Shown here one piece after another: positions 31,720 to 44,594 of a stretch of 64,000 nucleotides of DNA; within the stretch, counting starts at the first letter, position 1; every line of letters begins with the position of its first letter. The notes under the pieces were generated by a model, which worked only from the letters and a program-made list of their open reading frames with translations, was not told where the DNA came from and made no database searches. The stretch comes from Hygrophila difformis. Its lineage: Eukaryota; Streptophyta; Magnoliopsida; Lamiales; Acanthaceae. Both the position numbers and the translations under genes were made by a program. Location: positions 54,470,902 through 54,534,901 of the forward strand of contig JAOANR010000003.1 of the NCBI GenBank assembly GCA_030278955.1. The letters run 5' to 3'.

Positions 31720-34700
31720 ATGGCGTTTGAACAAGTAACTCCAGCAGCAAACACGGCGGCGAGGACTGATTTGCCGCCGATTCAGGAAGAGCGCGCACCA
31801 GAAGCCGGAGAATTCCCCCCAGGGTTCCCCGGACCATCACATTTCCATAATCAGGAGTTTTCGAACGATGATTTAACCCCGCGATTCCGAGATCAGGTTC
31901 AATTTATGGTGGAGGCGGCGGTTACCAATTCGGTTCGCCAAATCGAAGGAAATATCCTGGCAGCAATGCCAGCCATGTTTAGAGCCGAAATCGCGAGGAG
32001 TATGTATCCGATGGGAGCGCAGCAAGCTCCAGTGGCGCAAAATCCACCGCAAAATCCTCACAATTTTCAGCAGCAGGCCTTTAGGCCGCCAGGAGGGCAT
32101 GGAGCTCGGCCTTTTGTTCCTCCGCAACAGAGGTACGATCAGCAACAGAATCAACCGCCTCAACCAGCTGCTCAACCGCCTGCTCCAGTGGTTCAACAAC
32201 AATACGCACCACTTCAGCAGAATCCACCACAACTGGTTGACAGAGAGCTTATTGCTGAGATCATTCGCACACAGTTTGGGAATCTCATCGGCCAGGAGAA
32301 TAGGCCGATGTATCGGAAACCTTATCCAGATTACATTGAGGAGCAGTATCCACTGCCTAGAGGGGTGAAGGTTCCAGATTTTAACACTTTTTCTGGAGAA
32401 GTCGGCCGCTCTACCATCGAGCATATCGGCCGATTTACAGCTCAATGTACCAGAATCGCGCAAAATGATTTTCACAAGCTGATATTGTTCAGTTTGTCAT
32501 TAACTGGCCCAGCATTCGAATGGTACATTAACTTGCCAGCGGGATCGGTCAATACTTGGGCCGAAATGGAGCGGTTATTCCATGACCGATTCTATAATAC
32601 AAGTCCGGAAGTCTCGGTAGTTGATCTGACGTCAACCAAGCAGAAGGCGTCTGAATCGGTTACTGAATTCATTGAGAGATTTTATGCAGTGAAGGCTCAG
32701 GTGAAGACAATGCTGCCTGAGCATGAATATATTCAAATCTTAAAGCAGAATTTGAAGTTTGCCATTAAGGACAGATTAATGGTAACAAGACCGAGGACAG
32801 TAGCCGAATTAACGGCTGAAGCTATAAGGATGGAGACATATTTGGCGGAACAGGCGGCTTTCAAATCAAGCCGAAGTCAGAGCGGAAGGTCACAACCTAT
32901 CCAGTCAGCTGCCTCATTTGCTGAATCTCTGGATAGATGTGAAATTCAGGAAGAGTACAACACGGAAGACGTTCCTGCATTAGCCGAAGTCGCAAGGGCA
33001 GAGTTAATCATAAAAAAGCCTATGACTTGTCCAGCACTTCTGGCCAGCCAGAGGCAAGGAGAAAGAAGGAGGAGATGAATCTCAAAGGTTTTACTCTTTC
33101 GACTTGTCACAAATGGACGAAATATTTGATTATTGCCAGAAGAACGGATTGCTAGAGTTTAAAGGAAACCATCCACAGCCTACCAAGGATCAGTTGGAGG
33201 CCGGATGGTGCAGATTCCACGGATCAGCCACTCATTCCACGGCTATTTGTGGGCATTTTAGGAAGCTGATTCAGAAGCATGTCGATGATGGGAAGCTGAA
33301 GTTCCCAGAAAGGCTTATGGCAATCGATAAGAATCCGTTCCCAGTTGCCAACATGGTGATGGTGCAGCCCAACCAGAATAAATCGGTGCATGACCGATTG
33401 GGGGATCAAACATCATCTAGCAAGAGTTCTGTGCACGATCGGCTTGGGGATCAGCCATCGGCTCAGAAGTCAGGAGTATGGAAAAGGCTAGGATCTCCGA
33501 AGGGAAAACAGAAAGTTACAGATGTTTTTGACCGATTGGGGAATTATGAGGTGAAAGAGTGGATCAAGCAATCGGAGAGACATCAGGAGATCGAGGTCGG
33601 AGATAAGAGTGAGAGACCAACGTTGAAAATCATAACCAACGGATGGGACTCAGAGATGAAGTTAACAGCCGATAAACAGAATGGAAAGACTGTGATACAG
33701 ATCACAGTCCCTGAAGAAGCTGTTAGCCCCGAAATGAAAAAGTTTAGAAGGCCACCAGCAAATACTCAGGTAGGCCGATGGGTCCGAAACTCTCCAAAAA
33801 GAAGGCATTTCGATCAACGCCGGCATGACCATTCAGCTTGGAGGGCAGAGGAGAGAAAAGTCCCAAAAGGAAAGGGATCATATCGTACTTTCAAACGAAG
33901 AATGCAACGGCTTAAAGCAGCCGCTGTTTCTGAGCAAGAGGAGTATGATATGATGCATATGGAAGAGGATTTCCCTGATGACTGTTCGTTCTCGGGAGGA
34001 CGAATACTCAATAGGGTATTTTCGGCTCGTTTGAAATCCGAATCCAAAGAAGAGAGGAAGCCGAAAGAAGGACAGGATCGGCTGAAGAACAAAACTGAAT
34101 TTCGGCCAAAAGTAATACAGCCGAAAATTGAAAGTGAGCAGCCGAAATCGAAAGAAGAATGGAAGCCTAGACCAGTCCGAACCAGGGAGTGGAAACCGAA
34201 GACAACTATCATTCCGAATAGTGATACACCCCCTGTTGGGCAATTTAAGTTCGACTTCGGATCTAGCGCGAATATGGTGACGGTAACCACCGAAGAGAAA
34301 GAGGAGTACTGGTCGGATTCCGAACCAGCTGTGGTTTTTTGTCAAAAGGATGGAGAATACTATGGTGATGAAGAACCCATAGTGGATTTTTGTTTCGATA
34401 AACTTGAGATATTTCGGCCGGAAGCCGAAATAGAGAAGTCGTTTGAGGAAGGATATAAAGCATTTGTTCCAGAAGCTCAACCAGGTACGATTTTGCCTCC
34501 AACTGCGAAGATGTCCCAGCATGTGAGGCCTTTATACGTTAAAGGTTGGGTCAATGGGAGACCACTTAGAAGAATGTTTATCGACGGTGGAGCCACAGTT
34601 AATATCATGCCGCTATCCACGCTAACGAAGATAGGCCGTTCGAAGGAAGATTTACTCCCTACGAGAATGAAGGTAATGAGTTTTGTAGGGGCCCAAACTG

Positions 34701-35089
34701 CGGCTGAAGGGTGTATATTGGTGGATGTAACGGTCGGAACAATATCAATTCCGACCATGTTCTTCGTGGTGGATGCAGAAGTCCCGTATGCGGCCCTATT
34801 AGGCCGATGCTGGATTCATACATCCCGGTGTTTGCCATCAACGCTTCACCAGAAAGTATGGTTCTGGAAGAAGGATGGCACAGTAGAAGAAGTAGATGGG
34901 GATCAACCTCCATTTCCAGTCAGCTCAGCCGGACGAATTGATGCGGTGTTATATGAAGAACCGATACAACCATTCCTAGCAGTGGTAGGAGATCGGTACC
35001 CGCAGGTGATCGAGTGTGATTGGACAGATTTGGGGTTTGAAATCAGATACCAGGCCGATGAACGGCCAGTCGAAGAAGAAAGTAAATGA
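31720..35089 (+). pseudogene. gag-pro: Gypsy-2 gag-protease with one frameshift
   Basis: ATG 31720 (MAFEQVTPAAN) is open to 33078. An extra T at about 33041 (CTTCTGGCC against CTTCGGCC in Gypsy-1) shifts the frame; the correct register then runs from about 33045 to TGA 35087-35089. Features: proline/glutamine-rich linker (about 32010-32230), retrotransposon gag domain (about 32360-32700), CHHC knuckle (CRFHGSATHSTAIC, about 33208-33250) and aspartic protease (FIDGGATVNIMP, about 34577-34612). Apart from this base the gene is open. The protease is fused to Gag, and RT is reached through the ATGA overlap at 35086-35089. Confidence 0.93.
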
Positions 35090-38000
35090 TGGAGGCACAA
35101 CCGAATCAAGTGACCGAGTTCGAATCGGCCGAACTCGGAGTTTCAGACGACAAAGCAGGATGGAGCGATTTAATAGACGCAATTCCAAAGCGAACGCCGG
35201 ATTTCAAAGCTCAAGACCCCTTGAAATGGTCAATGTTGGTACAGACGAACACCCGAGGGAGATCCCGTTGAGTGCGAACCTTGATCAGCAGATGACAAGC
35301 CGATTCAAGGAGGTTCTAGTCGAATTCAAGGATTGTTTCGCATGGGACTATACAGAGATGCCAGGATTGGAGCGGTCGATTGTAGAGCACAGACTGCCTA
35401 TTAAAGAAGGGTTCAGGCCGCATAAACAGCCGGCCAGGAGGGCAGCGCCCGAAATAGTCCCAAAAATAAAAGAAGAAATAGAGAAATTGTTAGCGGCCGG
35501 GTTTGTTAGGCCAGCTAAATATGTAGAATGGTTATCAAATATTGTTCCTGTAATAAAGAAGAATGGAAAATTGAGAGTTTGCATTGATTTCAGGAATCTT
35601 AATATAGCCACTCCAAAAGATGAGTATATGATGCCTATTGTTGACTTGTTGATTGATTCGGCCGCAAAACAGGGGATGCTATCTTTCATGGATGGATATT
35701 CAGGATACAATCAAATTTTTATGGCCGAAGAAGACATTCACAAGACTGCATTTCGGTGCCCTGGTGCCATAGGGATATATGAATGGATGGTGATGCCGTT
35801 CGGACTGAAGAATGCAGGAGCTACATACCAGAGAGCCATGAACTATGTTTTCCATGACCTCATAGGGGATTGTGTTGAAGTTTATATTGATGACGTCATG
35901 GTCCGATCCAAAGATATCGAAAGCCACTTGAACGATTTGCGGAAGGTGTTCATGAGGATGAGGCTGCATGGAGTCAAGATGAATCCAGCCAAGTGTGCTT
36001 TTGGAGTACAGGCAGGAAATTTTCTCGGGTTCCTGGTACATAACAAAGGAATAGAAGTTGATGCGAACAAAACCAGGGCTATCCAAGAAGCCAAACCTCC
36101 ACATGATAAGAAGAGTCTACAGAAGTTTCTTGGAAAAATCGGTTTTCTGAGACGATTCTTAGCAAATGCGGCTGGAAAGTCGAAACCACTAACCGATTTA
36201 TTGAGGTTGAAGAAGGAAGAGGAGTTCAAATGGGGAATCGACCAACAAAAAGCCTTCGAACAATTGAAGCAGGACTTGATGAATCCACCTGTGTTGGTTC
36301 CTCCAGTTTTAGGACGGCCATTGAAGTTGTACATAGCAGCGGCCGAAGAATCTATTGGAGCATTACTGGCGCAGGAAGACGATGAAGGAAGGGATCGGGC
36401 GATTTACTATCTTAGCCGAATCCTAAGGGACGCCGAAGTAAGGTACTCGCCGATTCATAAACTATGTTTAAGTCTTTATCATGCATGCCAGAAATTAGAA
36501 TATTATATTCAGCCAAGGCAAGTGATAGTGGTAGCTTCGGTTGACATAGTTAAGATTATGATGAATGATCTGGTCAGTAGCCGAAGAATGGCCAAATGGG
36601 CCATGAAGTTAAATGCATACGATTTGAGATATCAACCTTTGAGGGCTATGAAAGGACAGATTGTAGCCGATTTTCTGGCTGATCATGTGATACATCCGAT
36701 AACCGATGACATTGGTCATCAGGATCGGCCGAAAGAAGTTGGTGAGATAGGAATTGTATACTTGCAACCATGGGTAATGACATTTGATGGTTCTAAAGCC
36801 GCTTCAGGAGTTGGAGCAGAGTTTACCCTACAGACACCGGAGGGCAAGATATACAAATATTTCGTGCAACTACCAGAGTCATATACGAACAACCAAGCCG
36901 AATATAAAGCGTTGATTTCGGGATTACAACGGCTGATAGAAGAAGGAGTCAGAGCAATCATTGTCAAAGGAGACTCGCAAGTAGTTGTTCAGCAATTATT
37001 AGGCGATTTTTCGGTTAAGAGTTCTCAGTTGATTAGATTGTACGAAGAAGCGATTACTTTGTTAGAAGAATTTGATGAGGTGTACATTGAATATATCCCA
37101 AGAGAAAAGAACGAAGTAGCCAATGAATTGGCTCAACATGCAGCTAAATATCGGTTGATGCCGATAGCAGGAAATGTAGAAGTACGTTTGGCCGAAACAG
37201 AGAAGGCCGAATGGATAAAAAAGATAGCACAGACATTAGAAAATCCTTCGGGGGCTAATCCAGCCGAAAAACGGAAAGCGATGGACTACGTCATAATAGG
37301 AGGATTATTATTCAAGCGTGCTATTGATGGAATATTGCTCAGATGCGTCGGAGAAGAAGACGCTAGAAGGGTAATGGGAGAGGTTCATGAAGGAATATGT
37401 GGTGCGCATCGGGCAGGAAAATCGATGAAGTGGAGTATTATTCGGCTGGGATATTATTGGCCGAATATGGGTCCTGATTGTGAGAAATATGCAAGAGGAT
37501 GCGCCGAATGTCAAAAACATGGGCCGATTCAGAAGTTACCGGCCGAAGAATTACATATAATGATCAAACCATGGCCATTCAGAGGATGGGCCATGGACAT
37601 CATAGGAAAAGTTCATCCCTCTTCGTCGAAAAGACATGAGTTCGTGCTAGTGGCAACAGATTACTTCACAAAATGGGCCGAAGCTCAGGCGTATGTCAGC
37701 ATTTCACAAGAGGAGGTGATTGAGTTTATTAAGAGACAGTTGATTTATAGATTCGGGATCCCACAGACGATTCTAACAGATAGAGGAACTGTATTTGTGG
37801 GAGAAAAGGTCAAGGCCTTTGCAGACGAATACGGGATAAAAATTGTGCATTCGTCACCATATTACCCGCAAGGAAATGGACAAGCAGAGGCCACAAACAA
37901 ACAGCTAATAGGAATTATAAAGAAAATGATTGAAGATCAACCAAGAAAATGGCACGAAAAGTTATCTGAAGCACTGTGGGCTTATCGAAATGCTAAAACC

Positions 38001-38459
38001 TCAGCTACTGGGTTCACACCGTTTCGGCTGACTTATGGAATGGATGCAGTATTGCCAGCCGAAATAACAGTGCCGACATTGAGAACAAGCCAGGCGGATT
38101 CAATGTCGGCCGAACAGTATGATTGTGCGATGAAAGATGAGTTATTGGAGATAAATTCCAATCGGGTGCAGACCTTTGAGAATTTGCAGAAAAATAAAGA
38201 TATTGTGGCCGATTGGTACAATAAGCGAATGCGTCTTAAGCGGTTTGAAGTTGGAGACTTAGTCTGGAAAGTTATATGGCCGCCTAAGCAGAAGGATGGC
38301 CGATTAGGTAAGTGGAGTCCCAATTGGGAGGGACCATTTATTGTTCATACAAGATTACCGAATGAAGCATACGTTTTGGTGGACGAAAATGGTGAGCAGA
38401 TGTCAAATCCAGTTAATGCGAGATACATGAAGAAATATTATCCATCAGTATGGGATTAA
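35086..38459 (+). pseudogene. pol: Gypsy-2 pol with a frameshift near its start
   Basis: ATG 35086 starts as in Gypsy-1 (MMEAQPNQ), but one A is missing in the GAAAATGG run at about 35224, so translation from this ATG stops at 35271. The register carrying all enzyme domains is open to 38459: RT (YIDD), gypsy RNase H, archaeal-type RNase H (FDGSKAASGVGAE, NNQAEYKAL), integrase (HHCC, DD35E) and the C-terminal YMKKYYPSVWD. An ATG at 35226 in the good register could start a shorter protein. The enzymatic core looks intact and differs from Gypsy-1 by scattered substitutions only. Confidence 0.92.
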
Positions 38460-38486
38460 ACATTAGGGGATGCGGAAAAGTAAAGA

Positions 38487-39173
38487 TTTTATTGCATGAA
38501 CGAATAAGTACAAAGAAGGTGCTACTTCGGCCGAAAGCGGCGTCGATAGCCCGAAATTACAATATACAAGGGAAACGTCCTATACTAAGCAGGCATATAC
38601 AAGGGAAAGGTCCTAACGAAAGGAAGTGGGAGGAGATTCCCAGCCTTGTACAAGTGCCGCCTAGAGATATCGGCGAAGGCGAGACCACTGATTTCAGAAC
38701 AGCAGCGCCGCCGATTGACCCAACCACCAAGCCTCAGGTACAGCCTCCGCATCATCTCAGACGAGAAGATGAGAAGTGCAGCAAGGAAGTCACCAATGGT
38801 GGTAGGAGGGAAAAGAGAATGGGGAAACCACAAAAAGAAGTGGGCCCCCCATTAGAAAAGGTCCGACAGGATATGCAACCGCAAAGTCGAAAAGGGGCGC
38901 ACCAGCATAACCGTCGAGACCTGCATTTGGAATAATAGATAAAGATCCTCGCCCATACGAACATGGTGAAAAGGGCATTAGTTGAACTCGTGTTGCATAA
39001 GCAAAAAATTTTCGTATCACGTCTGGAAATCCTCGCACGAGAATACTTGCCAAAGGCCATGGAGGAACTGGAGACAGGAAGTTGAACAAGGGAGAAGGGA
39101 GATCCATATTGTTATAAGAAAAAGGAAAAAAAAGGAAGTGATAGATAAGTGTCAACAAAGCCGGGTATTTATA
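38487..39173 (-). other. Second antisense unit of Gypsy-2 (TATA to AATAAA) with a 106-codon frame
   Basis: On the minus strand: TATAAATA at 39173-39166, ATG 39107, frame to 38790 (LSPVPPWPLASILVRGF, AYATRVQLMPFSPCS, GYAGAPLFDFAVAYP) and AATAAAA at 38493-38487. Gypsy-1 has the same arrangement (13914-14606). Hydrophobic and unrecognised. Its 3-prime end converges on the end of pol. Could encode a small protein or be a regulatory transcript. Confidence 0.5.
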
Positions 39174-39478
39174 GGAAGAGATAAGTGCTTGGCGGAAGAA
39201 ACGGTCAATAGTAAATGTTATTTATGGGAAAACGTTACAGCTGATTCCCGGAAAAAGCTGCTAATATTCAGAAATCAGCAATAAAGGAGACCGAAAACAA
39301 TGGAATTAACGGGATGCGAATCGCATTACAAAAGATACAGAAGATACGAATCCAAGTACAATATATCGGCCAACATAGTCTAAAAAGGCCGATTACAGCT
39401 GTCAAGAGAAAAAGAGTGACCGAAATTTACACTCGACAAAAGACAAGTCAAAACACAGAACTGATATACAAAGACAAA

Positions 39479-42400
39479 TTAGTGGTCTTCCTGGTCGTCA
39501 AAAGGAACAGCATCATCCAAGCCTCGCGAAGTGGCGGTAGTGGGATTAGCCGAAGATGTCATCAGATTCGGACTTGCCGAGGAAGAAGGACCAGCAGTTT
39601 CACCAGGAGGGAGGTGAACGGTCGATGAACCAGCACCACAGGAAGCACCAGTTTTCCCTAGAAGAAAAGAAGGAAAAGGGGAATAATAAGTAAGAGAGCA
39701 TAAAAGAAAAATCACGACAGGAAATGGAAGGAAACAGGGTACCTGAAGGAATGATTGGCAAAGATGGGTTATCGCCCGAAGGGGAGGACTCTATTTCGGA
39801 AGGGTCCAAAGGAAACAAGACATGTGGAGAAAGGACTTGAACAACACTGTGCCCACCAAGGCTCTTGATGGCCGAATCCAGTTGACCAACTAAAGACTGG
39901 GTTTCGGCCCATTTTTCTTGGAAGGTACCAATAATGTAATCGTTGAAACTGATCCGCATGGCCAAATAAGAAGCATCCTCCTGAGAGTCTAAGATTTTGG
40001 CCCTAGGAGCTTCGGCCGATTGACGAAGGGTTTTGATCGATTGTTTCAGATCGGCCGATTTTCGCTTAGTGTGAGCCAAAGTTAATTCCAAATCCTTCTC
40101 TTGTCGCTGGAGCTTGGCTATCTCAGCCCGAATCAAAGAAAGATCCTCGGACTGTTTAAGTTCCTGAGATTCCACTTCAGACAGTTTACTCATTTGAGCC
40201 CGATACTCTGCAGAATAATTGTCAAAGATGGCTCGTGAAGAGGCGGCAGCCTCACGTTCGGCGGCAAGCTTATGCCGCATCTTTAAGTGAGCCAGGAGTT
40301 CCTGATCCATTGAGAGGACAGACTTCGTAATCATCTGAAGAGTACCATTCAGATTCAGAGATACCATCTCGTCATGAAATTGCTGCTCAAGATGAGACAA
40401 GAGAATAAGGATCGGTTTAGGGTTGATGAATTCCACGTCAGATTGCCGGCCGATTAGATTACATAGCCTGGCTAAACAATCGCTAAGGTGAGTAGAAAGA
40501 TCCGACGGACGAGAAACCAGAGACGCGGGAGAAAAGAAATCGTCCAAGACATGCCGATCAGGAAATGGCGATAAAGGGACCTGATCGGCAGGGGTTTCAT
40601 CAGCAGTCATACCACTAGGTAGGGGCCAGACGATTTCGGAACAACTAAAGACGAAGGTGTAGCAGAATCCGTAATAGGCTGAGGATGATCGACCGAAAGA
40701 GGGGCGGAAGGGTCGGCCGAAGTAGAGCTTGCAATCAAACCCCGAGGGTTAACAGCAGAAGAACCAGCGTGAACGGCCAAATTACTGGTACTGGTCGATG
40801 TGCGAAATTCGGCTACCTGAGAGGCCGATACCACAGTCGGAAGTGGTTGAACATCGGGTTGTGGCAAAACAGGTGGAACCTGACAAGAATAAGAGAAAGA
40901 AATTAGTCGAAAGAAAGGAGCCTGAAAAAAGGAAAAGAGTAGTGCAACAAACCGCAAAAAGGGAGGCAGGGATTCTGCCAAGCGGTGAATGAGACGAACG
41001 CCTTTTGGTCTGAGTAGGAGGGAGAAAGTCGACAAGAGAGGCCGAAGGCGAAGCAGGCCTTTTTCGACCAGGTTCTGAAGTAGAGGAGCGAGGAACATCT
41101 GGAGAAATCGGATAAGTGATACACAAAGGAAAAGGAGCAAGCAACGATCAAAGAGGAAAGGGAAAGAAAAGAAACATACCTGGGTGAGAAGCGGAAGACG
41201 AACCGAGAATGCGCTGAGGAGTGGAACCCGGAGATGATGAAGAGACAGAAGAAAATGCCAGAATAGGAGAGAAACCACCCCTCCGCAGAACCGAATCAAG
41301 GTTGGCACTAAAAAAGACACCAGCAACACCGTTCCACCAGGACTGGAAGCGGGAGGTAACGGACCCTGGACGAACGGCAAACTTCCAAACCTTGAAGGAG
41401 ATCAAACGTTTGTGATAGAGGGAGCATTGCTGACGACTGGCAGAAGCAGAAAGGCGTCTACCGGCTCTGAGGGCCTCCACTAAATCTTGACCAAAGCCGA
41501 ATTGACGGCTAACCAGATGGGGATTATAAACTTCGAAAGGAATAGCAGACTTGGCAGATACAAATGTGGAACCATTGAAGATCGGACGGGGTAATATACA
41601 CCTGTTCCATATTTGAGCAAAAGCTAAAGGAAGAGGAGTCCCGAAGGGGGAAGTAACAATATCCCTGACCCAAGCAAAGTCAGCTTTCCGGTAATGATAA
41701 TGGGAAAAGGCTTGTTCGACAGTACGACCCAGGAAATAGTTGATCCAATGAGGGATCGACAAAGGAGGAAGGGATGCTCTAAGAAGATCAGGAGCGACAA
41801 AATGATTAGGACGAATAACATGGGGAGGAAACTGGGAAATGTCACGAAAGTGCCAAACCAACCACAAGTGAAGGAACCATAACGGGCCACGAGCTTTATC
41901 AGACGAACCTTTCTCCCAACCCGACACAGTAGCCGAAATACCCGCATACAGATGAGCGAGGAAGAAATCGGCTGAGGGCAGGGTCACATGATTAAGAAGT
42001 GCCGAAGCAAAAGAGTGTGTTTCGAGGAGGACACCCTTAGAAGGGACACACCAGAAGAATTTCGTAAGGAAATACATCATGAAAGCAAGAGGCTCTGAAG
42101 GGTGTGGAGCAGGCGAAAGAGGATCACTCTGATGGGAAACGATCCAGTTAGCAAAGGAATCGCCAGAGGAAAAGCCAGTATTTTTCTCCTTGGGCAACGA
42201 CATAATGGCGAGGTTATCCCCACGAACAGAGAGGCCAAGGAGAAGTTTCACATCCTGAATGGTGGGAGTCATCATCCCCCAAGGGAAACAAAAACAGTTC
42301 ACAGAAGGATTCCAAAAGCAAAGAAGGGCTTGAATAGGGCGAAGATCTGTGGGAAGTGGCAAGGTACTAAGGGAAATCATACGGTGGACAGATGACTTAT

Positions 42401-42704
42401 TCCAAGAGTCACGACAGTGGGGTTCGAGGTGATGATACCACGCCACATAATCAGGAGAGGGCGAAGACCAATTAGCGAAAGATGAAGGAAAAAGCTTGGA
42501 AGAGAAACAAGGCTCATATAGAAGAACGGAACGATTATCAAAGATCCGAGCAGTACATTCATCGATATCTTCAGGAATGCCCAACGGACCTAAGGAATAG
42601 AAGCCCTCAGGCAAAAGGCGAACTGCGGAATGAGAAGCAAAAGAGTTCTCAACTCTGAGAAGATCAGCGGAAAGAGCAGTAACAGGTGCAGAGGGATTTT
42701 CCAT
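39479..42704 (-). CDS. Antisense four-exon plant-mobile-domain gene of Gypsy-2
   Basis: Exons (minus) 42704-41180, 41098-40953, 40879-39743 and 39657-39479, GT-AG introns of 81, 73 and 85 bp in phases 1, 0, 1, exactly as in Gypsy-1. Exon 1: plant mobile domain (LLCFWNPSVNCFCFPWG, MTPTIQDVKLLLGL, GPLWFLHLWLVWHFRD). Exon 2: basic, nuclear-signal-like (GRKRPASP, TKRRSS). Exon 3: Ser/Pro-rich, then a long coiled coil (about 40300-39960: IRAEIAKLQRQEKDLELTL). Exon 4: acidic tail (AVPFDDQEDH). The frame changes once near 40610-40640, consistent with a 1-base loss or an unseen intron. ATG 42704 (MENPSAPV) is preferred; an upstream in-frame ATG at 43031 lies in the LTR. Clearly less decayed than the Gypsy-1 copy. 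Confidence 0.8.
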
Positions 42705-42889
42705 CGGAGGAAGTGGAAAAAGAGAGAGATAGAGGAGAAGTTGAAAAGGCAGTTCACTCCGAGTACGTGGTAGGCTACGTAAATAGGGGAGTGATGGAGA
42801 GTATCCTCGAGAAGAAGAAAATAACCGCCAAAAGGAAGAAGAAAGGGAGGTTACTTGGGCTCTTTCGCATGGAAGCAATTCGCCCAAGT

Positions 42890-42897
42890 AAGGAGGG
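42890..42897 (+). other. Gypsy-2 polypurine tract
   Basis: AAGGAGGG four bases before the 3-prime LTR, same as Gypsy-1. Confidence 0.6.
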
Positions 42898-42901
42898 CAT
42901 C

Positions 42902-43561
42902 TGTTGGGGCCATATGAAATAATGGGCCGCGAAAGAGCTATTGGGCCATAAGACATGGGCCGGAAGAAAGAGGAAGTCCAAAAAGAAGATGGGCCCAAGA
43001 TTAATAAAGCCGAGAGTACATAGTAAACCAAAGAGAGGGAATCGAGGCTGATGAAGATTTCGGCCGAAATGGGAAGAAGCAGCCGAAACCAAAACGACCG
43101 AATTGAAGAGAGAAAGAATTCGGCTCAGAGGAGTTAGCCGGAGAGCGGTTATTCCAGCTCCGGCTATAAATAGGGGTCGACACACTCAAAATCAGGGAGA
43201 TCAATCCAACCCCCAAATTACTTTTATCAATTTTAATTCCTTGTTATCTTTACTGCTTTCTTTACAGCTTTCCTTTACAGCTTTCCTTAGAATCTAGCCT
43301 AGTTTGTAGCGGTTACCATTTCCAAATCCACCGTTGCTCCTTAGCAGCTGGTAGTTTGGTTCCCTGTTTTTGGTGAATTCCGCCGTTGTTTCTTAACAAC
43401 AGGCAGATTCTCCGTTGTATCTTGTTATTGTTGATCAATTCAAGGAAGGTTCAGTCAATTGTGGGCGCATTATTGTTAATCCGAACCCGTAATCGGTTTG
43501 ATCCTTTTCCGATAGCCTCCCTTGAGGAGAAAAAGGTCCTTGGCTACACCCGAGCCAAACA
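42902..43561 (+). repeat. Gypsy-2 3-prime LTR (660 bp)
   Basis: Identical to 31036-31695 apart from an extra A in AAAAAGAAGATGGG and one T fewer in CCCTGTTTTTGG. Right TSD AATAT at 43562-43566. Confidence 0.95.
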
Positions 43562-43666
43562 AATATGCATTGATTAAACTGTCCTTTTAAGGGTTTAACT
43601 TAAACGGTTTGTTGTTACTTCAGGTTTTGGCAAAGCTTAAAATATATATGCGTGTGATGAACTTGA

Positions 43667-43829
43667 ATTTTTTTTTTAAAAAAAAAAAAAATTGGCACTC
43701 ATATGTTGATAAAGATGTGTGGGACACCAAACCACACAAATTACAAAGGGGATGGATAGAGCGCCTAGGAAATCGAACTCTCAACATGAATGTTGGAAGT
43801 TAGGTACATGATCACTATGTCAAATATCC
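43667..43829 (-). mobile_element. tRNA-derived SINE-like remnant
   Basis: On the minus strand, from 43829: GACATAGTGATCATG resembles a pol III A box, and about 35 bases later GAGTTCGATTTCC resembles a B box. The unit ends near a T-run and A-run (43691-43667 on the minus strand). No TSD was confirmed. Confidence 0.45.
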
Positions 43830-44594
43830 ATTCCGAATGAACTTGAATTCTTTAATATGGGTATATGTGCAAAATATAGTTAGATTTCTTTTTTAATATG
43901 GGTATGTGCGATATAATTATATAGTTAGATTTCTTTACGCAATATATAATGAGCATGTTTGGCAATTAGTTGTTAGCTTTTAACTGATTATGTGAGTAAT
44001 AAATTAGTCAAAATTTGGTAATTTCGAGACCAAATTTTTACCCACAATACACTGAAATACAAAATGTTGCTATTTGCAACAGATTAAAAACGAGCTGAAT
44101 AGACATTGTTTTAAGTTATTTTGTATCTTTTAAAAACTTTTTTATCTCATAATGTCTCACAAAGGAGCTGATTTAATGTAGTTTTTTTGGCCAAAAGCCC
44201 CATATTTATAAATCCAACTATACAAGGTAGTATAATTTGTTGAAATTGTTTACTAGTGTTTGCTTGTTATTGTGGGACAGTTGGAGTGAATATGACGTTT
44301 TTGTTTTTGTTTCTTTTTTTTTCCTTTTTATTTTAATTGTTGCATCATTTTAGGTAAGGTTAGTGTCAATTTCAGAAGATAACGCAGTTGTCACAAATTG
44401 GAAAATTGTTCTTATATGTATGATATGATTAAGAAAAAAGATACATATTCGGTATTCCATTATTTGGGACGAAATTTTTTGTTGTACTAGAACGAATGCC
44501 TTTTTGTCACAGAAAAATAGGTAATGATTATGACATAACTATTCAAATTAATAGTTGTTGGTAATGGCCCTGTTTGAGAGTCATATAGTAAATA
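43830..44594. other. AT-rich intergenic DNA
   Basis: Contains a small tandem repeat (TTTAATATGGGTATRTGYG and ATAGTTAGATTTCTTT words, about 43853-43935). No gene seen. Confidence 0.4.

Larger units (their letters stand above)
31036..43561 (+). mobile_element. Gypsy-2: complete Tat-lineage Ty3/gypsy retrotransposon, 12.5 kb
   Basis: Same plan as Gypsy-1 on the plus strand: LTR 31036-31695, PBS, gag-protease, pol, two antisense units (minus strand) and LTR 42902-43561. The LTRs show no substitution and only two 1-bp indels, so the insertion is very young. Gag-pol is nearly the same as in Gypsy-1, but U3 and the antisense gene differ greatly. Single-base frameshifts in gag (about 33041) and at the start of pol (about 35224) disable this copy. 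Confidence 0.97.
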
